Positions 34,241 through 47,204 of a stretch of 64,000 nt of DNA are shown piece by piece. Below the pieces are notes generated by a model that searched no databases, had not been told where the DNA came from, and worked only from the letters and a program-made list of their open reading frames with translations. Made by a program: the position numbers and the translations under genes. The DNA comes from Rhyzopertha dominica (Eukaryota > Arthropoda > Insecta > Coleoptera > Bostrichidae), in NCBI GenBank assembly GCA_025024175.1, contig QCXZ01000042.1, forward strand, positions 12,355,501 to 12,419,500, given 5' to 3'. Numbering within the stretch: the stretch's first letter is position 1; every line of letters begins with the position of its first letter.

Positions 34241-35300
34241 AATTTGTCTTTTGGGGGATCTTCAGCAAAGGCCGAGTATTTCCATCACCCATGCCCTTTT
34301 AACCACCCCTGCAGTGNTCGTGACGTATTAAAGTTCCTACAGACATATCACAAACCCCACGTAATTAATTATCGACCCGATTTAGCACAATGTGCACGCT
34401 TTAGGAAATTCTTGTTTTCTCCTCAACAGTTCCCCATGCAAAACTAACTTAAGACCACAAATCTTTTCTAAAGCCTTAAAAAGGCTCTGCTTTTGATTAA
34501 GGGCAAGTTTTAAAGATGAAAGGGCTTTTGTACACATTAACGCGTACGATCGCAAAGACCTGCAAGGAGAGCGCGTATAATTTCCAAACCACCATGTACA
34601 TTTCTCGTCTACCACTTCTAATCGAACATCCAGACGCCCTGCCACCCCTGATTAATAATTCATCTTNCCAGATACTGCAGCGCCTCCTGTTTGAACGGTT
34701 CCCGTCCGATAGGAATCCAGCAGGTTTAGAAAACAAAGCTGCCGATTATATCGGTGATGGAATCCCGTAATGAATAGCTGCTCCCGCTAATGCCGGCTCG
34801 GGGGCGGTTTCGATAAAGTGCACTTCCGAGCCCAGAAGACGGCGAGTGCCATCGAGACGCGACGACGAATCTGTTGTTCGAAACAACAGAACGGGGCCTG
34901 GGTGCCCTTAAGTGGACGAGTTGTAAAACAAGACCGAAGAATGGCTCGATTGAAAACGGAAATCCGGATGGTGAATTATTTCCTTTGATAGAGGGACGAG
35001 GATTAGGGTAAAGCTTGAGCTTTATGGGCGCTTTTCTGTCTTTGAATGCAGTCATGATAAAAATGTGGCATTCCTATCATGCCAGCTTACAGATCAAAAC
35101 TAATATCGAACGGATTGATCAACTTCGGCGTTTCAATTTAAGATCGCATTTTCCCCATAGTTGCAACTAACCACTCAGAGTAATGGCAGTAGCCGCCCAT
35201 TTGAATACATACCACATTTTCTTCAGGGGTGACACAAGTCAACAGTAATATTGAACTTATATCTCAAATAAAGTGCACTTGGTCACAACAAAAAATGCAA
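34241..35300. other. GC-richer island without gene
   Basis: 34380-35060 is GC/CpG-richer, with N at 34317 and 34667. Several overlapping frames occur on both strands (34382-34645, 34497-34736, 34516-34770, 34726-35055), none with a motif I know. Confidence 0.4.
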
Positions 35301-35304
35301 CAAA

Positions 35305-36095
35305 ATAAAAATATAGATTCGCTGAGTGGCCTCTGGTTTTGTCTGTTTGTCTTAACTCGATATCGAATACGCTCGTAAACACTGGATATGGATTTCACTT
35401 AAAACAAAGGGGTAAGGACTTATGCACACTCAACCATGTGTTGTATATGGACGATCTTAAAGTGTATGCTGCAAACAAAGAACAACTGCAAAAATTAACT
35501 GTCCTGACTCACTCCATGAGTGACGACATAGGTGTGCTCTTTGGAACAAAGAAGGTGAGACCTGAGGTGTTAAGAATGGGCATGGCACTAGAAGAAGTAC
35601 ATAGATACTTGGAAATACAACAAAATATGAAAGAGATCAAGAGTAAGGTCACGACGATGTATAAAGGCAACAAATATCAGGACCACTTCTATAGTTGGAC
35701 ACAAGGTTCACAGAATAGTAGTACAAATTGATAAGAAATACACTCCTCTAAATTTGGTATCTCGCGATGTTGTAAATATACCTCAACCAGTGTCAGCAGC
35801 AAAAAAAAAGAGTTACATGGGTGATTTTACTACCAGCTACACTACCCACACATTGATGAAAAGCTGAGCTGAGCGTGGCTAACAGAGGGAAAGTTGTATC
35901 CTGAAACAGAAGGCTTGTATGCAGGTTATCTAATACCAGATAGTCAGTACCCGGAAGTATCCGAAGTATATAATCAAGGACTCCAGCATCACCAGCTATT
36001 GCAAACTCCTTGCTGCCCCAGAGTATACAGAAAGGCACAATATTCAGCTCGCAAGAAGATGTAGTGTGGAGAATGTTGATGTATCCTACTAAAAT
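35305..36095 (+). pseudogene. R2/R4-like non-LTR retrotransposon relic
   Basis: The RT palm begins with DSLSGLWFCL (a decayed GDSLSPL box). After a frameshift comes the frame 35339-35731: TGYGFHLKQRG, LNHVLYMDDLKVYAANKEQL with catalytic YMDD, and IGVLFGTKK. Further frameshifts lead to YYQLHYPHIDEKLS, a stop, then AWLTEGKLYPETEG, and finally STRKYPKYIIKDSS and LAAPEYTERHN. The last blocks match the region of R2/R4-type elements around the C-terminal zinc-knuckle and restriction-like endonuclease, but the knuckle Cys cluster is deleted. Multiple stops make it dead. The clade is from motif memory; R4/Dong versus R2 is unresolved. Confidence 0.75.
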
Positions 36096-37020
36096 GCCTC
36101 CCCAAAGCTGTTCCCAAGAGCAGGGAGTATTGTGGTTTAGCAATGACTGCACCTTAGAAATCATTCCATTTACTTAACTTTTATCTAATAATTTTGTTGG
36201 TAATTCGAATTGAAGCGATATGAATCGTAGTTTTATAAGATTTAGAACCAAAATGTAAGGCCAGTTAAAAAAAACGCCATAAATAAATCCTAAAGCAAGG
36301 GTGCATAGAGGAGATATGACATAGTCATTGCCAATGCTTCAAATTAAGATCATTAAAGTCACTGTGTTAGCAGGTAAGCAACCCAAATAAAAAAAAAACA
36401 TTCTTCACACCTGGTCGCTAAATGCCTCTTTTCTACCTGTCATAACCAACAATAAAACCACAGCAACCGGCGAACGCCAATTCACGCCATGCATCTCTAC
36501 CAGCGGCATCATTATACCGAATCTTTCAACATGTCATTACGCATGTAACTACACACGCATAATCGAGTCGGACGAGTTGGAATGTAAACAGGAACCCACT
36601 ATAGCGTGGTGTCTGCCGAACAGGTTTCCAGAAGAAAGAAACGAACACATGGCGTGCTGATGAAAGGTAGTACGTCTAGTGTAGTGTATTCGCGCCAAAA
36701 AGTCAAAAAAGTACATAAACATTTCAAATTCAATTGATCTCTTCTACTAAATGACACTGAGGAAGCTAGAATTTAGGTAAACAAGAGGAGTAAGCTTTTT
36801 ATAGCAGTGTTGGTTTTGTTAATGGACATGTATCTGGTTTAAATGAAGACGGATCAAACACCGATTAGAACCATTAAAACAAACACAAGTTCGATCTATA
36901 GAGAACTATATGAAAGCCATAAAGTTTTTACTGTCGTTGGTTTCGTAGCAGCCACAGTGATGAAAGCTGAGTTGACTCCAGATAAAGACTAAAGGCAGTT
37001 TAATCCTGCGCTTGCTGTTT
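36096..37020. other. No gene recognised
   Basis: Mixed DNA with no supportable frame, repeat end or RNA gene. Confidence 0.4.
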
Positions 37021-37620
37021 TATACAGGGTGCTCACGGTAACAGTTACAAAGGCTAACATTTTTATTTGACATGGTAGACTAGTGATTTAACTGAGGACT
37101 TTAATGAATTTCTGAAAAGAAAGTACCAGTACCCTACAGTCATTTATTTTTAAGATATCTGATGTTAAATAATTGCTGTTCATGAAACTTGTAGTAGACA
37201 TCTCAGTCAGTTGATGTGCAATTACTTTTTTGTAAACACAATAAAATTCTTCTCAAAAATTCGTGAAAATTTCCCATGTAAACCGCGAGTCTACGGCGTC
37301 AAATGAAAAAGTTAGCTATTATAGACTGTTTCGTGAACATAAATTATTATTCATTCTAAGACATCTCATCAAATGACTGTAGGGTAGTGGTTACTATACT
37401 TACTTACTTAACATAGGATATCTCAGATAGGGTAGTGGTACCTCAGTACTTTTTTTTCGTTTAATTTGACGCCCTTAATCGAACTAAGAATGGGGACGAT
37501 CAATTTGAAATAACAAAATTGTAGTCGATATCTCGGTCAGTTGTTTCATTGTAAACACAACAAAATTCTTTTCAAAAAATTCATAAATATTCTTCTTTGA
37601 AAACTGATGGGGTCTGTTGA
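37021..37620. repeat. Composite repeat with direct and inverted internal copies
   Basis: 37191-37275 and 37521-37597 are direct copies (gtagt-ga-atctc-gtcagttg, then tgtaaacaca-, aaaattctt-tcaaaaa). 37130-37145 (taccctacagtcattt) is the exact inverse of 37371-37386. The block begins with tacagggtgctcacgg at 37023, similar to the ends of the Tc1/mariner-like elements at 31.7 and 47.3 kb. No coding capacity. Perhaps a decayed non-autonomous DNA transposon. Confidence 0.55.
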
Positions 37621-39015
37621 ATATCTCATAATAACTAGCCAGCTGTAATTAGCAACACCCTTGGCGTGGTGGTAGAAAAGGGAAATCCGCTAACAAAGTG
37701 CGATATATGTAGTTAAAAAATATTTGGATAATCAAGGAAAACAGGTCAGAATATTCATAGAAAACTGTTTTGGATTAGATTTTATTGACCCCTATATGAA
37801 AAGGAACGAGCTAAGTGAGATAACAAGCATAACAATAACAAGCGTTCGAGGTCTTCGGTTGACAAAGATGATATTCTTAATTTTTTTATTTAATATAAAC
37901 AATGTATAAACAGTACAAACAAACACGACCTTTTTGGTCCACCCTCGTATACAACATATCACCTCGATTTTAAACCCAAAAGGAGCCTCTATCAAATATT
38001 CCGCATTAACAGCAAATGCGCGCGTGTTTATTCGTGTGATCATTTTTTGCTCGAATTTTTTTGTCCTGCGTTCGACGCCGCAATACAATGGCCAGTTTTT
38101 ACGCGACAAAAAAACCGACCAGTCCACTTTCGTCGCAGGTGAGATAGTTTTGAATTGTTAGTATCGCGGATGATATGCGTGAGTGATGTGCGGATAAATA
38201 CGGTGTGGTTCTGATTTGCGTTTCCGAAATCGACTTTTTAAGTGTTGGTTGCATGTGAACGATGGAGGAACGGCACTACGTTTGAATAATGTAAGTGATG
38301 TTTTCTGTCACTAGTCGTTAGTTCAAAATGCGTACCGATTTGGCAGTATTTACTACCTCAATATGAACAGTAAACGTCGCAGTATTTTGTCCTCGCTAAA
38401 AATTACTATTTTAAAGACAACAGTCGCCTTAATTGTGGTTGAAAATCGCTATGACTTCCTTCGAGCCAATCTTTTAAAGTTCTTATACGCTACTATTTAA
38501 GTATATTTTCGGGATTCTATTTTTATCTCCTTCATGGAGAAGACACCGAAAGTAACGTTGATAAACAATTTTATCCGAGGTATTATGGGATTCCATAGAA
38601 ATTTTGTAATAAATTCATCGTAAGTGTAGCACAACACGTCTTCAGAATTTTTGCATGTTCTAACGTAATTAAATTTTGCTTTTGGCATTTGAAAATCATG
38701 GCAGCAGTTGCTTTGACAGTATATAAACAAAGATACAGACGATGTGGTGCAAAATCATTATTCCGTGAGTAGAGTATTCGCAGAGAAGTTACTGCTTTAG
38801 TATGATACGAAACCGAATATTTTAGGGCCCTATTCCAGTAAATTAATTCCTTGAATTTTGTTCAGGCACAAAGTAGTATCAGTATATCTGTTAAAGGTAG
38901 TAGGTACCGACTTTACACTTTTATAGGTTCTTCATTTTGATATGAACGCCCAGAGATACCAAAATATCATCAGAGTTTAGGATAATTAACATAATATATT
39001 TGTGCAAAAAATGGT
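37621..39015. other. No gene recognised
   Basis: 37930-38260 is GC-moderate with frames on both strands and no motif. A plus-strand unit around 38240-38300 ends in a donor-like aat-gtaagtg but is too short to support an exon call. Confidence 0.35.
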
Positions 39016-39017
39016 AC

Positions 39018-39400
39018 TCAGTGTTTTCGTGGACTTCGATGCAATCGATCCTAGGTATATTCTGATTAAAAAGTATGATGTTTGGTGTATCTATGTAGAA
39101 GTGTTTTAGAGTGGATTAACGATTATCTCTCACCTATTTGCCGATGATATGCTTGTTTGTGTCACTGGAAACAATCTCAAGGAAATGACAGATATTTTCA
39201 ACATAGAATTGGAAATAATGTACGATTGTCTGTGTCCAAATAATTTAAAGTTGAACACATCAAAGACTAAATTTGTAGTGCTAGGGTCAACAAAAAAATC
39301 TGATAACTTATGGATCTATGCACAGTTTAATAACAATAGTAAAGACCCATTTTATATCTGTGGCCGATATGAAGATTATATGATTTCATACCAGAAGTGA
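39018..39400 (+). pseudogene. Jockey/CR1-like RT core relic
   Basis: 39018-39080 reads SVFVDFDAIDPRYILIKKY, the first catalytic-Asp block, with several residues missing between F and D. The frame then jumps to 39130: LSHLFADDMLVCVTGNN with the catalytic Asp pair, then CPNNLKLNTSKTKFVVLGST, the RT helix that follows. The segment normally lying between (PQGSVLGP) is deleted. Fades after about 39310. About 85 recognisable codons. Confidence 0.75.
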
Positions 39401-41450
39401 TCTGGCGCTAGGGGATTTCTGCTTATGTAGTGTCATATAATGAACTAGCGACATTATCCAATCCTGATACCGCCGACTTCAACATCCACCAACCACAAAT
39501 CAGATAGCCATCGCCAACAGCTCTTAATGTCACCCCTTCCTCAAAACTAAACACGTTTGTAACTCGACCGAAAACAGATTTCGTGTCCGCATCATGGATA
39601 TAAATCTTTGGGCGCTCGTAATTAATCAGAATTAGAGGCAGAGCGATATTTCGTCCATCTCTTATCTGGAGCAGATGTCCCGTTTAGATCCCGCGGGATA
39701 GAGGTATGTTGCGAGTGGGAGGACTGGAAACTAGGGCAGCGAAGGGGAAACTGTTATTGGATGCGGAGGTGGAGTAATTCGAGGGGTAATGTTTGATGGA
39801 TATTGTAAAGCTTGTGCGAAATGAGGTGGGATAGTTGGGAGAGCGTATTTCGTGTTAAATGAACAGGGAGGGTTTGTAAGCGACTGGAAGGAAATGTACA
39901 GCTTAATGTTTTAGTTGATTGGGCTTTTATGATTCAGCTATTTCTGTTATTAACTGTCATTATAAGAGCTAGTCGAGTGCGTTTGTTATAAACAGTTTGA
40001 AACTCCTTTTGTTAATATTAAACCAATTTTTTGTTAAAATTTTGCCATGTCTTTCCAAATGATGCTTCTAGCCTTAAATAGAATATGCGTTGCTTCATCA
40101 TTAGTTTGTTTTACCATAATAGCTTTGACCTTTGCTCAATTTAGGACTTGTTGACTTGCTTTAATCTTTTTAGTTGCGGTTTTTGAGCCTTCACATAAGC
40201 TGATCATCGTGATATTTGCCTTTGGCGGTTGTCATTAATTTGTCAAATGTTTAACTACCAGTTCCGTCATAAATGTTTATTTTGTTGGGAAGTAAAATAC
40301 ATTGTTGCATGTAAATGAAACATTTCAGATTTGTCTAATTTACCACACAATATTTTTATAATATTAGAGTAAACGCTTTAAAGAAAAAAATTTTCGTAAA
40401 TAAGGGAGCTTTACTTTTGCATCACTACTTCAGCAAGCCATGTACTTGCAGGCCCGTAAAATTTTCCAGATAAAACTTGAAAGTCATCCTGATATCTAAT
40501 GTTAAGTTAATTATTTGGCCTCATTCTGATAAAACCTGTCCCCAGAGTTTGAGCGCTTCCACTGTTGGGGGCTTCTTCTTCTGGTGAACGGCTTTTAGTG
40601 CCTCTTGTACTAGATTGAGCAAAGTTTCTAGAGACTGAAATATGATTTTCTTTTGTTGCATGCCATAGAAAGGTGCTGACGGTTTTGCTTCCAAGAAGGA
40701 GCCAGTCCACTTTGTCAAACAAGGGACCTTTCCGTACCTTTCTATAGTTTTACTAATTGAATCAAATCAGCTGCTATCAAAAGTTCCCTCAATATTAAGG
40801 AAAGCTGTGAAAGCTCTGAGGGCTTTCTATTCCTGAGGGTTAGCTCATGTACGTCTAATTTATAGAATATCCCCATCTCGAAAGCAAACTTATTTCGATG
40901 GAAAGGCATGTGCGTTAAAGCTTAGTCCCCGATGTGTTTATCAACTAACTGATTCAGCTAAGGACAAAGAATACTTTAGCCTTTCTCCAACCAAGCGGTG
41001 ATTTGGCATTAAAAATAATCAGATTGGGCAGAATTGGAAAAAGTGATTATTTAACATGTGCATAAAATTAAGTTAAAAATACATAGGGAGGTAAACATGA
41101 AAATGTGGAAAACGTGATCAGCTTGATCCACTACAAAAAATTGTTCAAGGAAGTAATCTGGCTTAAAGCTGCTGGTACTTTATGTTCGTTCCGACTGCAG
41201 TAAGTACTTGTTGAAAACCTTGAAGTAAGGAAGAAAACTACAAAATAACAAAAACATCGACTAGTATCAATAGACAAAAAGGTATCATCTGTAGATTTCA
41301 GTGAAACTGAAAGAATTCAAAATCTACGGATGAAAATTTTTTGTCTATTTTTTTAAATTGTTTATGTTACACGGAAGTCAACAGAAGCCGACTTTGGTTA
41401 AAAATACGACATTGACGGTGACATTAACTGAGATTCACAGTGAAAATTCT
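39401..41450. other. No gene recognised
   Basis: 39470-39740 is GC-richer. The minus-strand frames at 40507-40722 overlap in two phases; one reads LNLVQEALKAVHQKKKPPTV, which I cannot assign. 41287-41328 can fold into a long imperfect hairpin (gtagattt...aaatctac). Otherwise AT-rich. Confidence 0.35.
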
Positions 41451-41454
41451 CAAA

Positions 41455-41965
41455 CTTAATTCTGTGATTTTAATGGTGGTAGGTTATGGGCGATAGATTC
41501 AAGAGACATCAGAAAGTTTGAAAAAGTCCTGCTGTTCCACAATCTACTGTTACTAGATTTGTTGCACGATTTCACAAAACAGGTAGTTGGAAGGATTTGC
41601 CAAGATCTGATCCTTCCAAATTAACTGACGGAAAAAATTATACAAATATTACAATTTGAAGAAAACCCAAACATATCCCTGCATCAAATGGCAGTAAACA
41701 AACACGTGCACTACTCAACAGTGGGCAAACTTTGTCAGAATGAAAATTTTCATCTTTATAGTATTCGATTGATCCATGAACTTCAGGAGGATAATCCTGA
41801 TCTACGCTAGCAATTTGCGACGTGTTGATGAGAAGATGTGATGACGACACTCAATGCTTTTCAAGAATAGTTCTTTTTCCGACAAAGAAGCTTACTGTAG
41901 CGCGACTAGGTCGTAGGATAGTTGAGAATGCCCACCCCGATCGCCAGATCTAGGATCATTTAGAA
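41455..41965 (+). pseudogene. IS630/Tc1-like transposase relic
   Basis: Frameshifted plus-strand reading: VPQSTVTRFVARFHKTGSWK (helix-turn-helix), PRSDPSKLT, then in another frame EENPNISLHQMAV, YSTVGKLCQNENFHLYSIRL and IHELQEDNPDLRQQFAT. The last part matches the pre-catalytic segment of the transposase at 46647-47153 (STVHRI, FHPYHLQLVQALKETD). A decayed first-Asp region (NAFQEF-FF) follows; the rest is lost. Related to, but clearly diverged from, the 46-kb element. Confidence 0.65.
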
Positions 41966-43375
41966 GAATCACAAGCTTGTATTCGAGATGAAATGGGATA
42001 TCCAGACATTGTTGAATGCAGTGTTTAAGTGCAACTTGGGTAATGTCAAGCTGTAAATGGACTGTAATGTAAACATTTGGGTGTAAACTGTTTCCTTGCT
42101 CAAAGTCACGAGTCATGAGGAATTTTGTATTATTTACAAACTTAATAGTTATGCATTTGCTGAATAACCATTTTTCCAACTGTGCTCTTTTTGATGATGA
42201 CTTACTGGTCGAACTTTTTAGATAATAAGACCTCGAATCATACAAAAAAGCATATGATTCTATTTAAAAAAATGTTTAATGGCATATTTTTGTCATAGTA
42301 ACAAACTGCTCTGTTTCAGTCATCTTAAAGTAATTCTCCTAGGTTACTTGTGTCAAAATCTCTAATATAATTCTTTCGCTTACTGCGTAAAAATATCGTG
42401 GATAATTTTCAATTCCATTCTAACGAATTATGCTTGCTTAACTTTTTCTGAGATACATGTTATCTTTTTCTAATGTAAGCAATTCAACTTGCTAAGAAAC
42501 TGTAAACTGCAACCAACTGTTAGTGTGATATTTATGTATTTTTTCTTGTTGCAGGTAAGCAACTCTTCTACACTACCACCCATTGTATCCCATCGGCACC
42601 GTAAGTAAACTAACCATCCAAATACTTAGCTGCTCAGTGTTAATAAGGGCAAAAACTCTCAATCTTTTTGTCCTCCATCACAATGCGTCTTTATACCAGC
42701 TCGTGGTGCTAATTTACAACAATGCCGCCGTTTTTTCCTGCGAGATCGGACCACCTTGACATTTTCTTTTTGTACTCGACATATTTGCCGGACAATCCAG
42801 GCCGACACGGTCCGGCCAAAAGAGATCCGATTACGGTTTTTGTGTCGAGAGGTGGTAAACCGATACACAGGAGGAATGTTAAATCTCGCGGCGTAAAACC
42901 GATTGTTATTACCGTAATTGACGTCTACCCGCTCGGTGGGATTCCGTGCTCAGGTGTGTTCTGAAGCGTATGCGTTATGTAAGGAGTTTTTTCAGTTGAA
43001 ATTGGATACTTCAGTACACTTTTGTTGATGATTATTATATAGTTATTAGTTCTTCTAGGCAGTTCACAACTTCACAGAATTGTAGGTACTTTTCCTGCAT
43101 CCAGTATATAACAGTATTTTACTCTTTAATTTATAAACTGAAAAACTCAGATCGGATTAAAAACATCACTATTTTCATTAAATCTCTGATATCTTCGTTG
43201 TTAATCAAAGAGATTGATCTATTGATGGATAAGGAATACCTTACGATATCCAATTGGCATGGTATACAAATTCATAATACGGAGTCATACACGAAATTGA
43301 AGCTAGGCCCAAATTTAATATTCATTTGCCTTTTTTATCCACTGGGTGTAAAATCATGCGATGCCTCTTTTACTG
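41966..43375. other. No gene; GC-richer island at 42660-42970
   Basis: The minus-strand frame at 41892-42245 has no recognisable family. The island 42660-42970 is open on both strands in CpG-rich DNA with no motif. Confidence 0.35.
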
Positions 43376-43379
43376 TCTT

Positions 43380-43880
43380 TTTGGTGCACTATGTTTTCCA
43401 ATTCAGTACTGTCCTTTGCTGCACCTCTTGCTTCATCGTAGTTGAGGTTTCTCTCCTTCAACATGTCTACTGTTGTCTTCCCCTTTTTTTCCCTTGTACT
43501 AAGTGTGCCTCACATACTCATTTTGCTGACGTTTCCTCTTTCATTTGCTACAAGTGGCCGAATCACTTTGGTTTATTTTCTTCTAAAGTTCGTCTAATAG
43601 GTTCTATTTCCAGTTCTTATCCGATTTTGTAATTCCTTCACAAGTTTTAAGTATTTAATCTTCGTCGCCTGCAGTTTACTAATTAGTCTATTGCTTAATA
43701 TCCAGCTTTCACTTATATATTATGTTGATATTGGTTTTTAAATGGTTTTTTCTAGCGTCATTTTTGTTTCTTGTTTATTGCGATGTTGCATCTTTTATTA
43801 TTTCATTTATTTCAACCTGTTCTATTTCTTTTCCATTTATTGTTGTGCCAATCCTTTTTGTTTTGTTTTACTCGTATTTA
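43380..43880 (-). pseudogene. RTE-like retrotransposon C-terminal relic
   Basis: Minus-strand pieces in shifting frames: INGKEIEQVE, ESWILSNRLISKLQATKIKY (compare ETWILNNKIRSRIQAMEMKF in the element at 3505-4767), then LKERNLNYDEARGAAKD and ELENIVH. These are the end of the RT-linked region and the C-terminal tail of RTE-group elements. The catalytic domain is not recognisable. A second, much older member of the same group as the 3.5-kb element. Confidence 0.6.
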
Positions 43881-45977
43881 GTAACATTTTACATTTATTT
43901 TGACTTGCTTTGCTGTTCTTCTCAGTTCTTGTTCAAAATATTCGCTAAACCTGTCTTTTGGCTTGGTAAAAAATTCTTTATAATTAACACATCTCTTTCT
44001 GAAAATCTATGGTCACTCTTCTTTATGAATGAAACAATTATAGAACATCGTATTTTTAACACCTTACTAGCTAAAAGAACTATTGATCCACTTCATGCTT
44101 CCTCATTCAGTAGTTCGTTTCTCCCTTATTTATTTTGGCAACGTTGCTTGCTGCAACTCGGACAGGACATGAGTTTTGATTTAATTTCGTTTCGTCCAGC
44201 CTGCCGATAGTAATTACGTAATGCACAAGGGAACGAGTATAATGGGTCTGAGCCCAGACATACACAATTATCGTGAGTTAGGTCGTGACTATACGCTTCA
44301 ATTTAATATACTCAATGTTACACAGGAAAAGGAAATGTCTATGTTCTTGGGTTTTGGAAGTAAATGCTTGTTCCTTTTCAAAACTCTCTTTTGCACGGTG
44401 CTTACATACATATATAATACCACCAATGTTTAATTAAATTTATTTAGTGTGCACAATTTTAATAATAAGACATAGAGGATAATTCATTTCTCTAACTAGG
44501 TATCAGTTCAATTTTAATTAAAAAACCTTCTAGTAAGGTGTATTTTATATAAGCTAAATGATTGCTAACCATAACCAATCCAGCTATTTGGTAACCGTCT
44601 ATGGCCTACGACCTTTATTTGATAGGAAAAGGTAGAAGGTTTGATTTTTCGTTGTATATGTTATAGTTACATTATTTTTAGGAAGCAATAGTTCTTCCTT
44701 GTAGTAATCGCTCAAGTAACGTACAAATATAATTTCACCACTTTTTACTTTATAAAATGCAATTTGCGAAGTTGTTCTTAAATAAATTTAAGACGAGAGC
44801 AAGCAAACTACTTAAAAAAAAACGACGTATAGAAATAATCACTATTGTAGATGTTTGTTTAAAATTATAGAAACTGTCCGTAACGAGCAGGATTTAACAG
44901 AATTTTAACTGTATTAAAACCAGAAAAGCGGTGATGCAATACAATGCCTAACCCTTCTGGCAAAGTGCGCACCTGTATTTGTTATACGCCTTCTTCAACA
45001 TTATCTAAAATCGCCCGTGATTTACAAGTTATTCGTGACGAGCAGTGAGGCAACATTAAACAGTCCGTTGGCGATTACAAATTGCTTTCTCCTCAACTAT
45101 CCTCTGCGTTTGAAAGGGTTTCCATGTATAATTATTAACCTTTCAGGAATTTACGCGATACCTATATATAAATCATATAGAATACGAATGTAAAGCATTA
45201 GAACTATCAAGTTACTTCGATCGTTTAGTGTTCCGTTGTTTTGCTAGAGGCTCTTGAAAGTCATGTCAGCCTTGAGAGGGACTTGTATCAGCGGAAGTTT
45301 CAGTTACACCTCTTTAATTGTTAAAGCGATTCTTGTGTAACATCTGATGACTACATGATGCATTTAACTGCCGCCAGGCAGCAAAACGAGAGTTAATACG
45401 CTTGTTAAGAAAAAAATAGCACTTGATGCAGAAGATGGTTTGATGGTTCAATTCTGTCGCTAAAATCGTTTAAAAAATAAAATCTTTACGTAGTAGGTTT
45501 AACAAATAGTATACTTTGATAAAAAAGCCATACAGCTGTTTAGAAATGCAGACTTTTGTAAGAAAAGAAAATTGTGAGGATCTTATAATTTCTCGTTGAA
45601 CCTTGACTGTGTGTTAACAACGCTATCGAAAATTTCGACTGATAATACTAAAAAGTATGCTATTTAGCTGCAGAAGTAGAGCTCTGTAAAGCTCTCCAAA
45701 TTGCCCTAAGGAAACAATTTATACTGTTTTGAAGTGCTAAAAGATGAAAAACTCGTGAACGATAAATAAAAACAAATTCTGAAGCATATTGTAGTCTGAT
45801 ATTATGCAAAAACTATTATTCCATGTGAGAAATATTTCTAAGAATCAGATATCATTGCTTTTGGTGATGTCATGACTGTAAAAAAATTAACTAACGTGAA
45901 GAAGTAGATGGTAATCGCTTTAAAAAATGGTTTCTTAGTCCATTTATTCCTGATACACCAGAGAAAACCATAATCTA
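43881..45977. other. No gene recognised
   Basis: AT-rich. The plus-strand frame 43722-44210 is the antisense shadow of retrotransposon debris. Confidence 0.4.
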
Positions 45978-45979
45978 TA

Positions 45980-46042
45980 TGCAGGATGTTTCACGAATGA
46001 TAATGACCCTGACGAAATCAAAAATGCAACCCAAAATACATT
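45980..46042 (+). repeat. Left terminal inverted repeat of Tc1-like element
   Basis: Starts tgcaggatgtttcacgaatg and is matched by the reverse complement of 47205-47267, over about 62 bp with few differences. TA at 45978-45979 lies outside. Confidence 0.85.
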
Positions 46043-46149
46043 TCCAGAGGTATATAATAAATTCGTAAATTTTGACATGAACTTCAATTATTATAAATTC
46101 GCTATTGTAAAACTAATTTTATTTTTGAAAAATGTTCATTCAATAACAT

Positions 46150-47153
46150 TAATGTAATAAATGCTCAAAATGTCGCCCTCCGCTGTTTTCACAAGCTTGA
46201 ATTCGTGCTCAAAACGATCTTTTAACATGCATTAACATTTCTGGAGTGATGGAGCTACATGCATCACGTATTTCAGTTTCTAAATGTTCTATACCTTCAA
46301 TTGGTGTTTGGTATACTTGCTCTTTTACCATTCCCAACAGAAAAAATCCAAAAGAGTAAGGTCCGGGCTTCTCGGTGGCCAAGGATTAATTGAACCTCTT
46401 CCTATCCATCGATTAGGCAAAACCAAATCAAGATGATTTCGCACTATTCTATGATAATGCGCAGATGCCCCATCTTGTTGGAACCATAGGTCTTGTCTTA
46501 CTTGTAAATTTACATATTGGAGAAGTACCGGTAAAATGTTTCTTAAAAAATTTAGATAAGTATTGCCATTTAAACTATCTCGAAAAAAATATGGCCCAAC
46601 AATTTAAACCCAATGTTCCACACCAGACATTCGTCAAGTAGATAGTTTAAGAATGCCCTTCTCGAATCCAACGTGGATTTTCTTGCGCACAATAATGCAT
46701 GTTATGTTTGTTAACTCCACCATTATTAGAAAATCTTGCTTCATCTGAGAAGTAAATGTTGTCATAAAATCTCACATTCAAATTTTGGTGTTCTCGAAAA
46801 AAGTTACAAAAAGCCAGTCTTTTAGGATAATCTGTCTCCTTTAGGGCCTGAACCAATTGCAAGTGATAGGGATGAAATTGATTGGCTTTAGTTATTCGGT
46901 GTACTGAAGACAGACTAATACCTGTTGCTCTTGAGACTACCCTTTGACTAATATGAGGATTTTCGTCAATCATTTCCAATACTCTAATTTCATTGTCAGG
47001 GCCTGTTGCTGTTCTTTCTCTTGACATTTTCAGTGGTGGCCAATTTGTCCTTAAAGTTAATTCAAGTCTCTTGAAAATTATATCGGCAGGAGGTCTTCTA
47101 TTTGGAAAACGTTGTCTGTATAACTGGCATGTGTAGCGGTCATGGATTGCCAA
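46150..47153 (-). pseudogene. Frameshifted IS630/Tc1-like transposase
   Basis: 47153-46647 is open for 168 codons. It starts with an N-terminal region YRQRFPNRRPPADIIFKRL, which recalls the short helix domain found at the start of many insect transposases of this type. Then come ISQRVVSRATGISLSSVHRI (HTH), HPYHLQLVQALKETD and IYFSDEARFSNNGGVNKHN with the first catalytic Asp. After at least two frameshifts comes RQDLWFQQDGASAHYHRIV with the second Asp, and WPPRSPDLTLLDFF with the third. A last frameshift gives the C-terminus. All three catalytic positions are still readable, but the gene is broken. Confidence 0.85.
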
Positions 47154-47204
47154 TTTATTTTTTAAAATAATACCATTATATAAAGTAACCGCATTGGCTA
47201 TGAG

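Noticed and set aside
35793..36164. 123-codon minus-strand frame
   Set aside because: Opposite to the R2/R4-like relic, whose plus-strand motifs (PETEG, TERHN) explain the open antisense frame.
40507..40722. Minus-strand frames with LNLVQEALKAVHQKKK
   Set aside because: Two overlapping phases look equally plausible and neither has a family match I can name.
43198..44210. Two hydrophobic plus-strand frames of 144 and 162 codons that look like membrane proteins
   Set aside because: The minus strand carries RTE-like C-terminal motifs; the hydrophobic look comes from reading A-rich coding DNA in antisense.
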